Origin: Larimichthys crocea
Lineage: Eukaryota > Chordata > Actinopteri > Sciaenidae
Direction: 5' to 3'
Assembly (NCBI RefSeq): GCF_000972845.2
Contig: NC_040028.1
Coordinates: 15,498,871 to 15,562,870 of the forward strand
Length of the DNA: 64,000 bases
Translations under genes and position numbers: made by a program
Notes under the pieces: model-generated
Seen by the model: the letters and a program-made list of their open reading frames with translations, nothing else
Database searches by the model: none
What the model was told of the DNA's origin: nothing
Shown: positions 40,801 to 55,800 of the stretch, in pieces
Layout: each line of letters begins with the position of its first letter
Numbering within the stretch: the first letter of the stretch is position 1

Positions 40801-43377
40801 TTGTCCATGGGAAAAGATGACACTTGGGAGATGGTGCGGTGTTAAAAGAGATTCTTTCCAGGCCTGCAGCAGGCAGGTCTGCTGAGGAATGTGTCAGTCG
40901 TTGGTACTGTCCTGCCGCACGTTCCCTTACCCATAATCTCCACCAGTAATAAATAATGACAGCTGCACATGCCGCCTTACGGGCGAGGCCAATCAATCGG
41001 CCTCCTCAAGATTAGCCTTAAACTACTTAGCCCACAGAGCAGCAAATCCAGAGGCCCTGTGCCCTGTGATGTAAACGAGTTAATGTATTGATAACGGTTG
41101 TGATCTGACATCCCAAACGTCAAATATGGCAGAATTTCATTCCACACATACGCAGGACAACTTGTTTCAGCTCCTTCAGACAATCAGCAACAGAATTATT
41201 AAGGTTTATCTATCGAGTCTGACAACTGGGGCAAAACCTGCATTGACAAACAGTCTAATTTCCTAGAATATAAGAGAAAAATCAATCAAGTCAAAGCCAA
41301 ACATGTGGCCCTTCCTTAGCTGTAAAAGTTTTTCAGTCAACAATAGCTACAAAAACTATATATTATCTGCAGGGATTCTCAGAGGCCAAAATGCATTAAG
41401 TCAAAGACCAGATTTAAGAGTTTTAATGTCTTAACAGTGAATCTCTAATTATAACTTGGACAGTGTGAGGGTGTGCTGGGATTTCCCCCGTCAGAATATA
41501 GTTGACCTTAGAGAACACAGATGTAGATAGCCTCAGAGCAAGGCTGCACTTCCTGTGGACGGGTATTAAGGTCAACAACCAAGAAAGCAAGTACTTGGAG
41601 CAAGTGAGCGTTGCTCACCCAATTTAAAGTTTGTGGTCATTAGATCTTTAAAAATATCTACATGTCTCAGTGTCTTTGGGTACGATGGATGAGCCAGCAC
41701 ACACAGCCATCTTATTATATTCTTGACGCTGATAAAAAAAGTGTACTTCCATACTCTAAAAATAACTCTGGACACTTCCCGCCCTCGGTGGTCGCCTTTT
41801 TTTCGGCTGCTGGAGTTGAAGCTTTAGCGGTGAATACCACAATATACAAATGTAAGTTGTACATGTGTTTTATATTTAAGTTTTGGCAGTGAAATGTTGG
41901 CGCTAATGATCTTCCCGGTTATAATTCAGCAAAGTAGAAGCGGTAAAACATTGTGATCGCCATTTCCAGTGAGAGCCCAATGGCTATACTCGAATTAAGA
42001 CAACACTACCCTGCTGTAATTAGCGCACTAGGCCAGGAAGTACACAGTGTACTACATAGAAATGTACTAATGGAAGTATACAAACTGAGACACAGCATGG
42101 GCAAGAGCCCACAGCCATGCTCGCTGTTCTTTGAGGCTGTAAATAAATCAGATAAATGCTAATGGTTTGTTAAAACATTGCTAATTAAACACAAATAACC
42201 AACTTGATTAAATTTCATGAAGATCTATCCAGTGACTGCTTATGACCTTTCATTCACAACCATAAATGTCAGCCCCAAAATCGATAAGATTCATCCTCTG
42301 GGGACCACGAATGTCAACCCCTTTAATAGACTGCCAAAACATTAGCTGGCTAAAACAGTTTCACTTTGTGCTTGTACTGTTTTTCTTCTGTTTCTGCTGA
42401 CTGCAGTCTGGATAGATGGGAGTGCTCCCATATTGTGCAAGTGAACAGTTTTACTGAAGAAAGCACCATTAATAAAAAACGGAGACCTGCATTGAGAAAT
42501 ACTGGACTGGTGGAAAGTTTGGTCCATGTGTCAAGTCACTTTGTCACTGCAGCATAGCACTGCCCGTTTTTGATGCAGCACAGTTCAAACCATCATCCCT
42601 CCGCGTGAACCGCCCCGTGGCGGGAGCATTAGCACGCGTTCTCCACAGCATGACGAATGTGGACGCCGTCCTGAGGTGAAAACTCACATTTGGTGAGATT
42701 GTCGGGCGGCGAAGAACTCGGGCACAAACACAAGCCAACCCAAACAAATGTAAGAGAGGGCAGGCACGAGCCTCTGTGAAGGCAGCTGTTGCTCCATGTC
42801 TGCAGGCCACCGGGTCCAGCAGGAATTCAGGCCTCTGTGACTACAGAATACCAATTCCTCTCCACGGGAAGACAGAGCAAGACCAGTAACCATGGCAACG
42901 TAAAGAAAATTGTGATTCCTAATCTCAGACAAAAAAATGAAAAAATACAGAGGAATCATCTGGAGCTGAAGGGAAGCATGTGGTTAAAGTTAAATAGTAA
43001 GTAATTATCTTCACATAAAATGATGCCTTTTTAATCATTATACGGTGTAATGTGTGCTCTACTTTTAGAGGCACAGCTTTTAGCTCTAATTCTCCATGTA
43101 ATAATGTTTCTACTGTGACCATAACCACAATTTAGGGAGCTAAAATACACGGGGTGCAAACACCACACCCTGCTCATGGCTTCACAAGCACACCCAGAAA
43201 ACATTTCTATGTGCTATATGGTGAGGCCGACTGGCAATGATGTAATTATCACTACTACTATCACTACTACTACTGCTACTAGTACTACTACTGATACCAC
43301 CACTACTGCTACTGATATGACTAATACTACAGCTGCTGCTGCTACTACTACTACTACAACTAATACTACAGCTGCTG

Positions 43378-43427
<50 letters not shown>

Positions 43428-43519
43428 GCTACTAGTACTACTACTGATACCACTACTACTACTAGTGATATGACTAATACTACAGATACTACAGCTGCTA
43501 CTACTACTATTACTACTGT

Positions 43520-43564
<45 letters not shown>

Positions 43565-43638
43565 TACTGCTACTGATATGACTAATGCTACAGATACTAC
43601 AGCTGCTGCTACTACTATTACTACTGTTGCTGCTACTG

Positions 43639-43679
<41 letters not shown>

Positions 43680-43776
43680 GATATGACTAATACTACAGCT
43701 GCTACTACTACTATTACTACTACTACTACCACTACCACTACTGATATAACTAATACTACAGATACTACAGCTGCTG

Positions 43777-43817
<41 letters not shown>

Positions 43818-46800
43818 GATGTTACTACTGCTAGTACTTCTGCTACTACTACTATTACTGATCCTTCTATTAATACTACTTCAACGACTACTACTACTAG
43901 TCCTTTTATTACTACTACTACTAGTCCTATTATTACTACTACTACTACTACTGATACTACTCCTACTGTTGCCACTACTACTACTACTGATGTTACTACT
44001 GCTAGTACTTCTGCTACTACTACTTTTACTGATCCTTCTATTAATACTACTTCTACAACTACTACTGCTACTAGTCCTATTATTCCTATTACTACTACTG
44101 ATACTGCTACTGCCACTACTGCTAGTGATACTACTACAGATACTATTGCTGCTGCTACTCCTACTCCTACTACAGATACTACTACACATAAATCTGGCTC
44201 TGGAAATGGGAACACTGGACTTGTGCTTTAGCGTGTTGGCCTTTCGGTGACTCTTAGACTGAATTAACCCACTCTGACTAATTTAACAACACATAAACAA
44301 TACATGAGAAGTGAACACGAGATTTTTCAAGTAACACGCAGTGTGTCTCTGCAAGTGAAGTTAGCTAACCAACACGGGGTGCGATCCAGGCTTTCAGTCG
44401 CACAATGCTGGCTCCTTTTAGAAACCAGGGAAGATCTCCATGGTAACCTACAGTATGCAGCATGGCTACCCTGCTCTTAGAGGAGGTTGAGTTCAGAGGA
44501 TCGAAGAATCATAATATTCATTCATAATAAAAAAAATTAATCTGAGAGAGAATGTCATATGCATCATCAGTCAGAGTCTAACACAGTCACAGTTTAACTC
44601 ATTACAGAATCACACTATTGGTTACTCAGCGTTAACCCATTGACTCTGCTACTACTGATGATCTTGATGATTTAAAGCACATGGTTCACATTTTGACATT
44701 TGCACAGTGTACAACCACTTCACTTACATCACAGTCATTCAAGTGTAATTTCACTAACCAAATATATCTGTATTAGACTAAATGTTTCCATGCTGCCTCT
44801 CTGTTTTAAAAAAAAGGAGGTCAACTGAGCTTATGCGAACGAGCAGCCAGACAGCATGCAACGGCAGACGGCACTATGTAATGGATTTAAATGGAGTAAG
44901 GCAAGTGAATCGCATTAAAACAGCAAGACCTGCGTCTCCAGCAGAAAAACAAGATGATTAAATAATCAATCCCTAATTCCAGCGCTCTGAGGAAAAAGAG
45001 CAGATATCTGAAGAGTATGCATGTACGCACAAATAAAAAACTGTAAGGTGAGCTGCAGTATGTGAACTGAACTGAAGATATGTCAGCACTTAACATGGTG
45101 GGCTCTCTGGTCCAGCTTCTGCAGCCACAAAACAGGAAGCATTCATTTTGACTTTGACAACAGGCCGCCTGAGCCATCCATTCTGCAAAGCCCTGGCAAA
45201 GACAGACAGTCTGAAGCAGTCATTTGCTGCTGCTCAGAGACTCCAGAGACCTGAAAATGTGCACAACACAACCAACCCCCACTGATTGTGTCAAAGCGGA
45301 TGTCCCCCCGGGACAAATCCTTTGATATCTGTTAAGGGGGCATTCCCCACACTGGCCCCTTTGACAGAGCTTTGATTCTTTTAGCGCTGGACTTCCGCGC
45401 ATCACTTACCAATAGAGACAGAGAAAAAGAAAAGCTCAACAGTTCGGATGCTCAGAGTAAACGCTCAAAAGGAGGCCAAACAAGCCTTTAAGAAATAAGG
45501 AAGCCTAAAAACTTAACTCAGCTTTGTGAATGTGGCTGTGTTGCTGCTCCAGGACAGATGAAATCATCTGGTCTGCTATCCTCTACGGTGTCTTATGCAA
45601 CAGTTCCCACTTAAATAATGGAGGATGCTGTCAGGTTAATACCTTTCCAGCAGGCATATGTGCAGCTGGGGCTACTGGTTTGAGATTGCGCTCTCTTCCT
45701 TTCTTCCCTGGCTCTCTTGATCTCTCTCTCACACACACTCTTGCCCTCATGTCCCTCCCCCAAACTTTGCTTCATTCATCCACGCTCGCCCTCCCACATA
45801 TCTCCTCTATCTACCCAAGAGACCCCGAATTCAATTACTGGGCCCGGGCAGCAGTGGGAGGCAGACTCAGCTGCACAGGTACAGCTGAAAGGAATTCTGA
45901 TACGCAACATGTTGTGCTAATGCATCATGGGAATGACTTCACTGCAGGCTAGAGCTCCAGCAATGACCGAAAAACAGAGCCGGGGTAAAAAGCAGAAATT
46001 TCTGTTTTTAATTACCAATGAAAAGTGGCAGAAAGTAACATGAGAAGAAGTGTGGTGCAGTGGATTTTTTTTTTTAACTGATAAGAACATTTGAGACGAG
46101 AGCAGGAAAGGTTAAGGCAGAGCACCTGCGGTAAAATAAAGCACCACAGGATAAGGATAAATCCCACTGCTATCACACTGCTGGTCGGGTCTGACATGTT
46201 AATTAGCCCTCTGAATCTCAATGAGAAATTCATAATTCAGTGAAGAGGGGCAGCGCTGCATTAAAGCTGCCTGTGCAGCCGAGGCAAACCAGTTCCCACG
46301 AGGGGGTTCACCATTTATTTGAGATATCACAGAGAGAGTGGAGGCCAGCTAGGAGAAGCACCGCTGCCACACCCATCGTGTACTGTGATGTCTTCCTAAC
46401 CTAAGTCAGCGGCAGACAGCGCCGCAGTTCAAGAGCTTAATGAAAGGATCAGAACGCTGTCATCAAAAGGGAGCGACGCTCAATGGAATAATGTATGTGC
46501 ACTGGCATGAAAAGTCAGAGGATCCACCTTTATGCGTCTGTCACGAGAGCCCTACAAAGAGATCACAGGTTATGTTTGCGCTCGCCTCATCAAAGACGAA
46601 CGTCACGCAGGCGGATAGAGTCGACTTCACTGTCGCCTGAGCCAAACAAACCAGAGATTCTCCCATAAAGAGACATCCATCTTGGTTACCATAGGAACAA
46701 GACTTATTATAAAAAGGCATCTCTTTTTTTTTTCCCCAAAGCACCTGCACACACTATAGAAAGCAGTGTTGTCAGACATGGCCTGACAGTATTAGTGGCA

Positions 46801-49800
46801 GCTTTCATCAGCTGCAGCTCTGTTCTGTTTCAGTCTGACCTTCCAGAAAACGGCACGAATGATGCAGATGGGGTTTTTTTTCCGTGCAGGGTTGTCTAAC
46901 TGTGTTTACAGACCTGTTTGCTTTTTGGAAAAAATGGAGAGGTTGACACATGATTTCAGTATTTAGCATTCAAACAATGGCCAATTACTCACATTCCTGC
47001 AAAAGAAATCCCCCAACCTCTTCCTTCTGGTTGACTGTCTCTCTTAAAGGAAACATGCAACAAATATTTCTTTGAGGCAATCACCCTGTTTAGTTCTGAA
47101 CATTCCTACCAGATGCATGACGGATATCTAGATGCAGCATACTGTCACAATCTAGGAAAGCCTGGACTCTGACGAACAAGCATTCATTCGTATTATTAAT
47201 CCACATCAACCAAATGCTGACCAATGATTAAGATCTTTTTGGGGGCTTTTTAAAGCTTCATTGGATAGAAAGAGCTGAAGAGTGACAGTAAAGTGGGGAG
47301 AGAGACAGGCATGCAATGACATGCAGCAAAGGGCCACAGGTCGGATTTGAACCCTGGGTCGCTGCAGAAAGTACTCGAGAAGCATGGAGGCTACTACAAC
47401 ACCCTTGTTAACGCGTGTCTGACTGAGGTAAGCGTGAAACTTATCTGTCCCGAACAGTCAGCGTTTTACAGCTGAAAGGTTACTGATAATTGTGATAATA
47501 AAAGGTCTATTTTTTTTCTAATTAGTTGAACTACTTCACAATCTTTCCAAGTACCCGCAGTTTGGAATCACTGATGTAAACAACTGAATACATTTATCTG
47601 ATGAAAAAAGCACTTTATCTTCATAGCTCAAAATGAAAGTGTGTGAGTTCAAGCATCCTCCAGCATGTTTTAGTATTCTTAGCCATCAGCCACCAGATAA
47701 TTCCCACTGTTGCTCCGCTCCTGTGTCTCTTATCCTCCACGACCCAATTACATTTCAGGATGTGAGGGAGGATGATGGTCGTACGTGGGAAAACAACCAA
47801 CCCCTCCCCTCCCTCTAAAGCACCCATCCGCGGTGCAGGGATTTCAATTTCATGCCATGAGAGAAAGGCAACCGAGGGTTCAGAGTTCACGTGGGGAGAG
47901 TATGAGAATGTTTTCTGCAGGACAGATGCACAAGGCACACGAATGCCATGGTCGCATAACACTTTAAATATTTTCCAGCTCCGATGTGTACCAGTGGAAA
48001 ATCAGAAGAAAAAAAAAAGGCTTTCATCTTTGTACTTGCACGTCTGAGCCTTAAAGACCACAGTGCACAAGTCTTCCATATTTTTATGGTGACACCAAGG
48101 ATATGACCCACCCACCCTTCCCCCCTGAAAAATCCTTGCCACCCCAAACATAATGCCATCTTTCAGGGGAAAACTGGGTCAAACAGCAGCATGTCTCGAA
48201 ACCAAGATGAGCTAATAATCCTTCAGAACTTGTTGCCAGTCATATTTTAAGAGATCAGAAAAAAAAAAGGACTCGCACACGTATCCGCAGCACACAGCGA
48301 CGTAGGCTGTCTCCTGAATATGTTAGTCATAATTGGTGTGCAGCAGCGTATCCCCATGCTACCGCACTACACTCACATTAATGCTCTGCATGGAGAAGCC
48401 CCCTCCCCTCCCCTTCCCTTCCCTTCCCTCTCCGCCACGGCAGATATCAGCGCAAGACAGAACTCTGCAGCACGGCAACCCGGCTCAGACGCTCCTTATC
48501 CACCTCTATGTGTAGCCATGGCAACCCACACATAGACCAGTGCGATTCCATGTGGCCTTTCAGGGATGAACTCGTGTAGTGTTGAAATTCATAGCCATGT
48601 ATGTTTGCAGAGAGAGAGAAAGAGAGAGAGAGAGCATCATCCGAGGGTCCAAACTACCAGCTCAGAAGGAGTATATCCTTCAGCTCAAAGGTTGAGGCAG
48701 TTGGTGCTTTTCCAGCGGCAGAGAAAAAAGGGGGATGATTAACGACAAATAATTCACTTCCATGGCAGGACGCCACGGAGAATAACAACAGACTAAAGTG
48801 GGCTGAAGCAATTCTATTTGGACTGCGGTTTTCAAGAACAGAAACAAGAAATGTTTCTATTTTAAAGGTTCCCAAAAGTGAACAAATGCGATACGTTAGC
48901 AGAGCAGACAGCGGTGACAAACATCAGATGCAAGTAATTCCCGGGCTCCTCGTTGCATCAAGGCCTCTTTCTGATTGTCTCCCCAGTCAGGCTGCAAACA
49001 CTTTCTTTCTCGGTGTGACATGGGAGATAAAAAAAATCAGAGAGGCACTATTTATCTGTACACTGTCTCTTAACAATCCTTTCATTCACAAGTCTCTGTA
49101 AAGACAAGCTGACTCGAAGGGGAAGAGGATTGCCATGGTCCACCGTCATAGCTCCTCTGAAAATGCATTCTCCACAGAATCCAAGGCACGCTGTGTAAAC
49201 CTAAAAATGACACTGCAGTCAGCGTGAATCTACATAGATCTTATCGTTCCTCGTATTAGAGAATGGGAAGCGACAGTACTGGGTTTGGAAAACTAATTTG
49301 ACATGGTGTAAAAAAGGTAGAAGACAGTTGGATTTGTTGCTTTGGGCTGTAGAGCTGCGGTCCCATCCTCCCAAAATGCTCTAACAGCCAATCAAATCCC
49401 ATTTGTATTCATATTCAGCCAATGACAGCTCATCAAGAAACACTGGTGCCAAATTATCCTCTGCGCCCAAATCATTCAACCGCTGACTCTGTCATATCTC
49501 CCCCTAAAGCGCTGCGGACTCGGGAGGGAGACCGAATCCCCACCACAGCTCAGAGTTTAATAGGATTTAACACACTGCTTCAAGGCGAGACTGTTTTCCT
49601 GACTTCCTTTACAGTCGACATGTCTGTTTTTTTTTTGTTTTTTTTGGGGGGGGTGGGTTCTGAAAATGCACAACCTGAAACATGAGATACTGAGAACCTT
49701 TCGTGGTCTGTAATGTGCACAGATAATATGTGGCTTGAATTTCAATTACACTGACCTATCTCGCAGATGAGAGGAAATACTGCAGAAGATGAAATTCAAA

Positions 49801-52800
49801 GTTTCCTCACATACATGTGAGCTTGAATTACATCTATATATTGATTGTAATGCTGCTAATCAGAGTTAATACAGCAGAAACAAGAAATATACTAAAAATT
49901 CAGCCAAGCAAATGATTACTAAACGGGAGTACATAGACTGTGTCTCTGTCTAAAGATATATGATTTAGATACTGCATGGATCTAATGGCAAACTGTTGTT
50001 TTTACACTGCGTTTCTATACAAATTAAACAAATATGCAGGGGTTAATTACTGAGCTTTAAAAGACACATTTTGTTTGTTTGTGCTAGCTGTTTCCCCCTG
50101 TTTCCAGTCTTTATGATAAGCTAAATAACCCCAGTTCTCCTACGGTGTCAAATCATTCCTTTAAAGCAAGATATTCCCAAAGATCCCTGATAGTGGCGCA
50201 CCAATAATATCTAGAAGTAAAGGTTTGATTCATTATTGACTAATCAGGAGATTATTTTCTAGGTTGATTGATTCATTTCTGGTCAGACAAAAATAATAAA
50301 TGCCCAGAATCATTTACGAAAGCCCAAGGTAATCATCAAACAGCTTTTTGGTTGACCAACGTAACCAAATGTTCAATTTATGATCACTTAAAACAAAGAA
50401 AAGCACCTGATTTTCACAGCTGAGAATTATAGAGAACTTTTAATACATTTTGACTGTTGTGAAAATACATATAGATTCTTCACAATGCAAATATGAAAAA
50501 ACTTAACTGGCACTGGTAATTAATTAATTGTATTGTATACTAAAAACAATACCACAAATGCCAAATAATAATAAGCACTCTGATCAGTACGCAGAGCATT
50601 AGCTAATTGAATTAATGAAGTAATTGGTATTCAGATCAGCGCCGACAATTTCGCTTTTCATGCACCTCTGATAACTGACTCTGCATGTGCATCGCTGATC
50701 CACAGGTGGCAACAAAGCAGAAACATCCTCCTCCACCCTTCTGGTCAGTCGGGCATTGAACAGCCATGCTGAAGCTGCTGAAGACAGACCTGAAAGAAAT
50801 CCCTTCATCATGTTTCTACTCATTAAGTCAGGACCTCATTGCCATTCAGCTGACAATAAGGCACACTGGAGCCGTCCTAATTGCTTCCCCCGTCACAATG
50901 AATGGGTGACAGCATATGGAGGAAAGAGTGGCGAGATGACGGTAAGCCCTCTGGACTTGTGTGAGAGTCTTGCTCTCAAGCATGTAGGTCCGTACATTTG
51001 TGACACAGCCCCTTTTAGCCTGGGTGGTCCCGCTGCCCTTGTTTCTCTGGCTGCCGACATGCTTTAGTTATGGGAATGGGGGGGAAAGAAAAAAAATCTC
51101 CTCTCAACCGCATCAGACGCCATTTCTGTGGCCCAAAATAGATTGAATATTGCTAGTCACATAGGTGACACACATAGGCGCATAGGTGATTTCATCTCAT
51201 ATCTCACTCGGTGCATGTCTCTATATCTGCTCTGCTGTGACAAATGTTAGAAACGGTAGTGATAAACTATGGATACAGCCATGGGAATGATGCATTGAGA
51301 TCGTGGACAGCGTGGTCAGCTTCTCAGCGAGAGATGAATTACACCCTGTCACATGAACTCTGTAGCTAATAAGATTGTGACTCAGTGGGTCGACCTCAGA
51401 CAGCTGCGTGCCAGCATGGGGAGAACACTTTACATGTATTTATCCTATAGACTGATGCAGGCTTCAATGGTTTCCACTATCTGTACACTGATCAGAGTGT
51501 TTTATCTCATAATGATGGATTATCAGAGGGCAACATTAACTTGAGTGCATGTTCTTCCACTGATTTGTCATCTGTTCTCACTGATCAAAAGCTAATGCTC
51601 AAAAGTACCAACACCCACACATTCGGCTTTGATGATCCCCACAAGCTGTGCTCTGGAGACAATACTGAGAACAGTATGCTCTATTCTGCTCCTAATAATG
51701 TACAATGTCTTGTTGCTTTGTAGTTCTAAATAAGCTTAAGTGTCTGCAACCATGCTAACAGCAATGGGAAGCTGTACTCAAGTACAGTGGCAGTTTGAGC
51801 TAACATGAGCATTCGCATTGACAATGATGTTGTGTTCAATATTACCCATTTTAGTTTACTGTCTTAGCACTAAAAAAAAGTGCAAATGTAGAAGTATGCT
51901 GTTAATAAAGATGGAATAATTTTATTTTCATCAGGTTAATTGTGGTTTAATGTTCACTATGATATGTTTGGAAGAAATTGATCAATAAAGTTTTGAGAAG
52001 ATACACTTTATCTATCAAGATCATTGTCAGAAGAGTGATGGGATCACTTAAAGTCTGTGTAAAGTAAGAATAAATATGTGTTCTGAGTCAGACTAAAGAA
52101 GAAAGTGTTATTTACCACCCAGCCAAATTTAAATGATTAAAAATATCGACAAGTTTATGAAATTAGGTGTCAAAATCTGGGAAAAATTAACTGTCAGCTC
52201 CAGGACTGTGGGGGCGTGTCTGCTGAATAAACTGAACCAACTGGTAGGAGCAGTCAAGCAACAATTTTAAAGTGGCTAAAACGTGTCAGATGAGTTCAGA
52301 AAATGACATGACTAACTTTGAAACACTGAGCGAAATAAATGTATCTCTCTCTCTCTCTCTCTGCTCAGGGTGGCCCCAGCGTGTCATCGAGCCACCCTTT
52401 AAGGACCGCCCACAAAATCCTGGACTAAAAACTGCTGAAAAACTGTTTTAACCTTTAACTCCACATCTTAGTTCAAAGTCTTTTCACATGTTTTCAACAA
52501 CTATTTTCCAACATATTTAATGTATTTTGAAAGAAATCTCAGAATTGCCAATTCATCCTAAGGGGGACATGAATGTCTGGACCAAATTTCATGACCATCC
52601 ATCTGACAGTTGTTGACTCATTTCACCTAAAACTAATAAGGTCAACCTCCCGGTGCTGATAGAGGAAAAATCAGGGCTCAACAAAGTCTTTAGGGTACAT
52701 CTTCAGGAAACCATGAATGCCTTTACCGTACATATTGGTGCCAATCCATACTGTGGGTGCTATTTATCAACAGACCTTCTGGTGGCGCTATAGGAAAAGT

Positions 52801-55800
52801 CAGAGGATCACAAAAGTTTTTTGGATTCCTTCAACAAACAGTTGTTAAGTTACTTTAATTTGGACTGAAGCCGAGGACCAGCCAAGCGTGACTAAAAATG
52901 CCTTTTACTTGTGCTTGTGTATTCATCTGCTGCAGACTTAAACGGTAATTAGGAAAGCAAAAGCAATATATTGCAGTATAATGACACTGTGCTGGGTAAA
53001 ACTCTCATACGGAAAGCAAATGAAAATGCCAAGAGATGAAGGGTTCTGTAATTAATGAATTGAAGATTTTTTTCTCTGCATGGCAGCCTTTTAAAAAGGA
53101 GGGCTGTACATGACTGTAATGGACAAAGTGTATGGCTGAAGAGGATAGACTGCAGTCCTCAGTGGCTCATTATAGTTGGTGGGGAAGAAATAGTAGTGCA
53201 ACACGAGAGAAAGACAGAGCTGTGTCTGAATTTCTAATGGTGAGTGCATGTGTTGCTAATGTGAGTATTAAAAGGGAAGTGGAAAATTCCATTTTAGGTT
53301 GTATTTGTTAGTATTCGAGCGGTAAGCTTTGGTTAATGGAGCCTGACCGTTTCCTTCATTCACAGGAATGAGCATGACTCTCCTCCCTCCTCTGCCTTCA
53401 TCATCCCATCCCCCCGTCTCTTAACCCCTAAATCCATGCTACAAAACAGGCAACTTCTGCAGAGCTTCAACCAGCCATCACCAAACATAAGCATCAGAAC
53501 ATCAGCAAACAGTCTTCGCGTTTATTAGCCTGAGGACTGCGAGACAAGACCTGGGGGGCTACAGTCTGGATTTCCTGCTCTGCTGAACCCTGCACGAGCA
53601 AAACAGACAGAAGCAAGCTGCCTGTCTTGATTTGAAAATAATTCAACAAAAAAAATCAATGACGAAAAAAGGTGAAATCAGATCATTATTTTGCCGCAGG
53701 TCAGTATACAGTTCAGTCCAGGTCTGTGCAGCCAAACATCATCAGCATCAACGCAAGTGTTTTTCACAGCCAGAGTGCTAAGTAGGCCACAGCATGGTAT
53801 GTGACCCACGAGATGGCTCGAAGGCCCCTTTTTGTTTCTCAACCATCTGATATTCTGTCCACTGAGGTGGAAATTTAACCCCCTGAACCACGGGAACAGA
53901 AACTGAAGCCTTCGATATCAGTTACAGGGTGAGGTTAGATGTTTTACGTGTTCTTAAAGAGACACGCAAAAAAAAAACTTCTTCCATGAATCACTTTAAC
54001 TGTTAAAACCATGTGAAATAAATTACCACTACTTGAACAATACTGCGCCCTGTTATTCCCATTGCGAAATAAACGATCAGATAATTGCTTGACAAACGTG
54101 TTTTGTGGACTACTCAAGTTATCTCTGCTGCACGGGAGAGATTAACATCAGCAGGATGGGAGCCAAGTTGACGTATGTCCTCTGATGTAACTGACGTAAA
54201 CGAAAGGAAGTTACTGCTTCAGGTAAGAAACTCACCCCTTTGGCATCCAAACGTCCTTGACAGATCAGTACAATGCCTTCAGAGGTGACTCGACTTGATT
54301 AACCCGATATGTCTGGGGTATAATATAACCCTTGTGTCGTTAGAAGCTTCAAGCACCCAGTAAAGAGGAAAAGCTGTCACAATTGTGAGAAGCATGTCTA
54401 CTATTTTGCATCGTTTTTAATTTTTTTAAAATTTTATTTGAAAGATAACCGATCTTTCCACCCAGATTATAACTAGATGACTGAGGAAAAATGTACAACC
54501 TGACACCTCTGGGCAAAAACAATATCAAACCCACTGAGATTTTTATCTCAAGTGCTGACTCGAGATAGAGGATATAATGTGCGTTAAATTGAGCATGAAT
54601 AAAGCATTACGTTAGCGGGAGCCTTTTGTTACCTTCTCCCGGGGAGCATCTTCAGCTTGTTTGAGCCCAGCCCTGTCTGCTGCAGTGACAAAAGCGAGAG
54701 TGTTTCTAGCTCACAATCACTACAGCTATCAACTACTACGCCATCGTGGCCCCAGCTGTGTCCACAAGAAGGTCAGCTTTGTGGAAAAACCCAGGGCAAC
54801 AAATGCATCTCCACCGCCATGCGGCATTTGACCCCGAAGCATGGTCCATGCAAGTGTGTGTGACCGCAGATGCTTCAAGCTATATAAAAGACTGATTTTA
54901 CATGTTGTCACCACTGACAGTATAAAGAATGGACAGCGTATCCGTGACAGGTTTCTGAAGAGCTGTTTTGAAGCTCAAAATATGGTTTGGTCACCGCTGT
55001 GTCGCCACCTCCCAGCTACTCTACAAAATCAGCAAAGACGTGGACCATGGCAGACCAGAGGTGGGTTGAATGATGCTTGGGCGCTCAAACAAGCCTTCTA
55101 ACAGCACCCACCTGTCAATGAAAGCGTCCATGCTGTTAATTATGGATAACTTTAAGCCTTAAAAAGGTCCTGTGTGTAACATTTAAGGAGATGTATAGGA
55201 AAAAAATGGAACATAATAGGCATAATGATGTTTTCATGTGTGTATATTAACCTGAAAATATGAACCATTGTGTTTTTATTACCTTAGAATGACACTTTTA
55301 TGTAGCAGTAGCCCAGAACGGACAAACCAAACACTGGCTCTAGATGGCCACTGTAGTTTATCCTTCATGCTTTGAATGGGAAGGTTAGGCGAGCGGTATT
55401 CAGCTGGTTGCAATCTACAACTTCACCACTAGATGTCATTAAATCCTACACACTGCACCTTTAATATAATCTGAATGAATGAGTTCAATACAAATTCTGC
55501 CTCAGTACAGTTGTCATGAACAGGGAAATTAGATATAGAGACCAAAACAGTTTTTTGTACCAGGCTGTAAACATGTTTATTTCTTTTTTAATATAGGAAC
55601 TCATGGAGATCGACTCGTTCTGTAGCCAGCCTTAAGTGGCTGCTCTTTTTTGACACTCTCGCATTGGCTTCACTTCACAGTGACAGAGATTGACGCGATT
55701 GTTGTCACCAGAAAAACTGCATCTTCTTTTCATTCAGACAGGAATGCAATAAAAATGTACGCTGCGGGTCTTGAAATGCTTTGATTAGCTCTATATCACC

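Noticed and set aside
43176..44231. 351-codon Thr-rich ORF (and Val- and Leu-rich frames over it) as a mucin-like gene
   Set aside because: The frame is open only because ACT repeats lack stop triplets in those frames. There is no splice, promoter or domain evidence.
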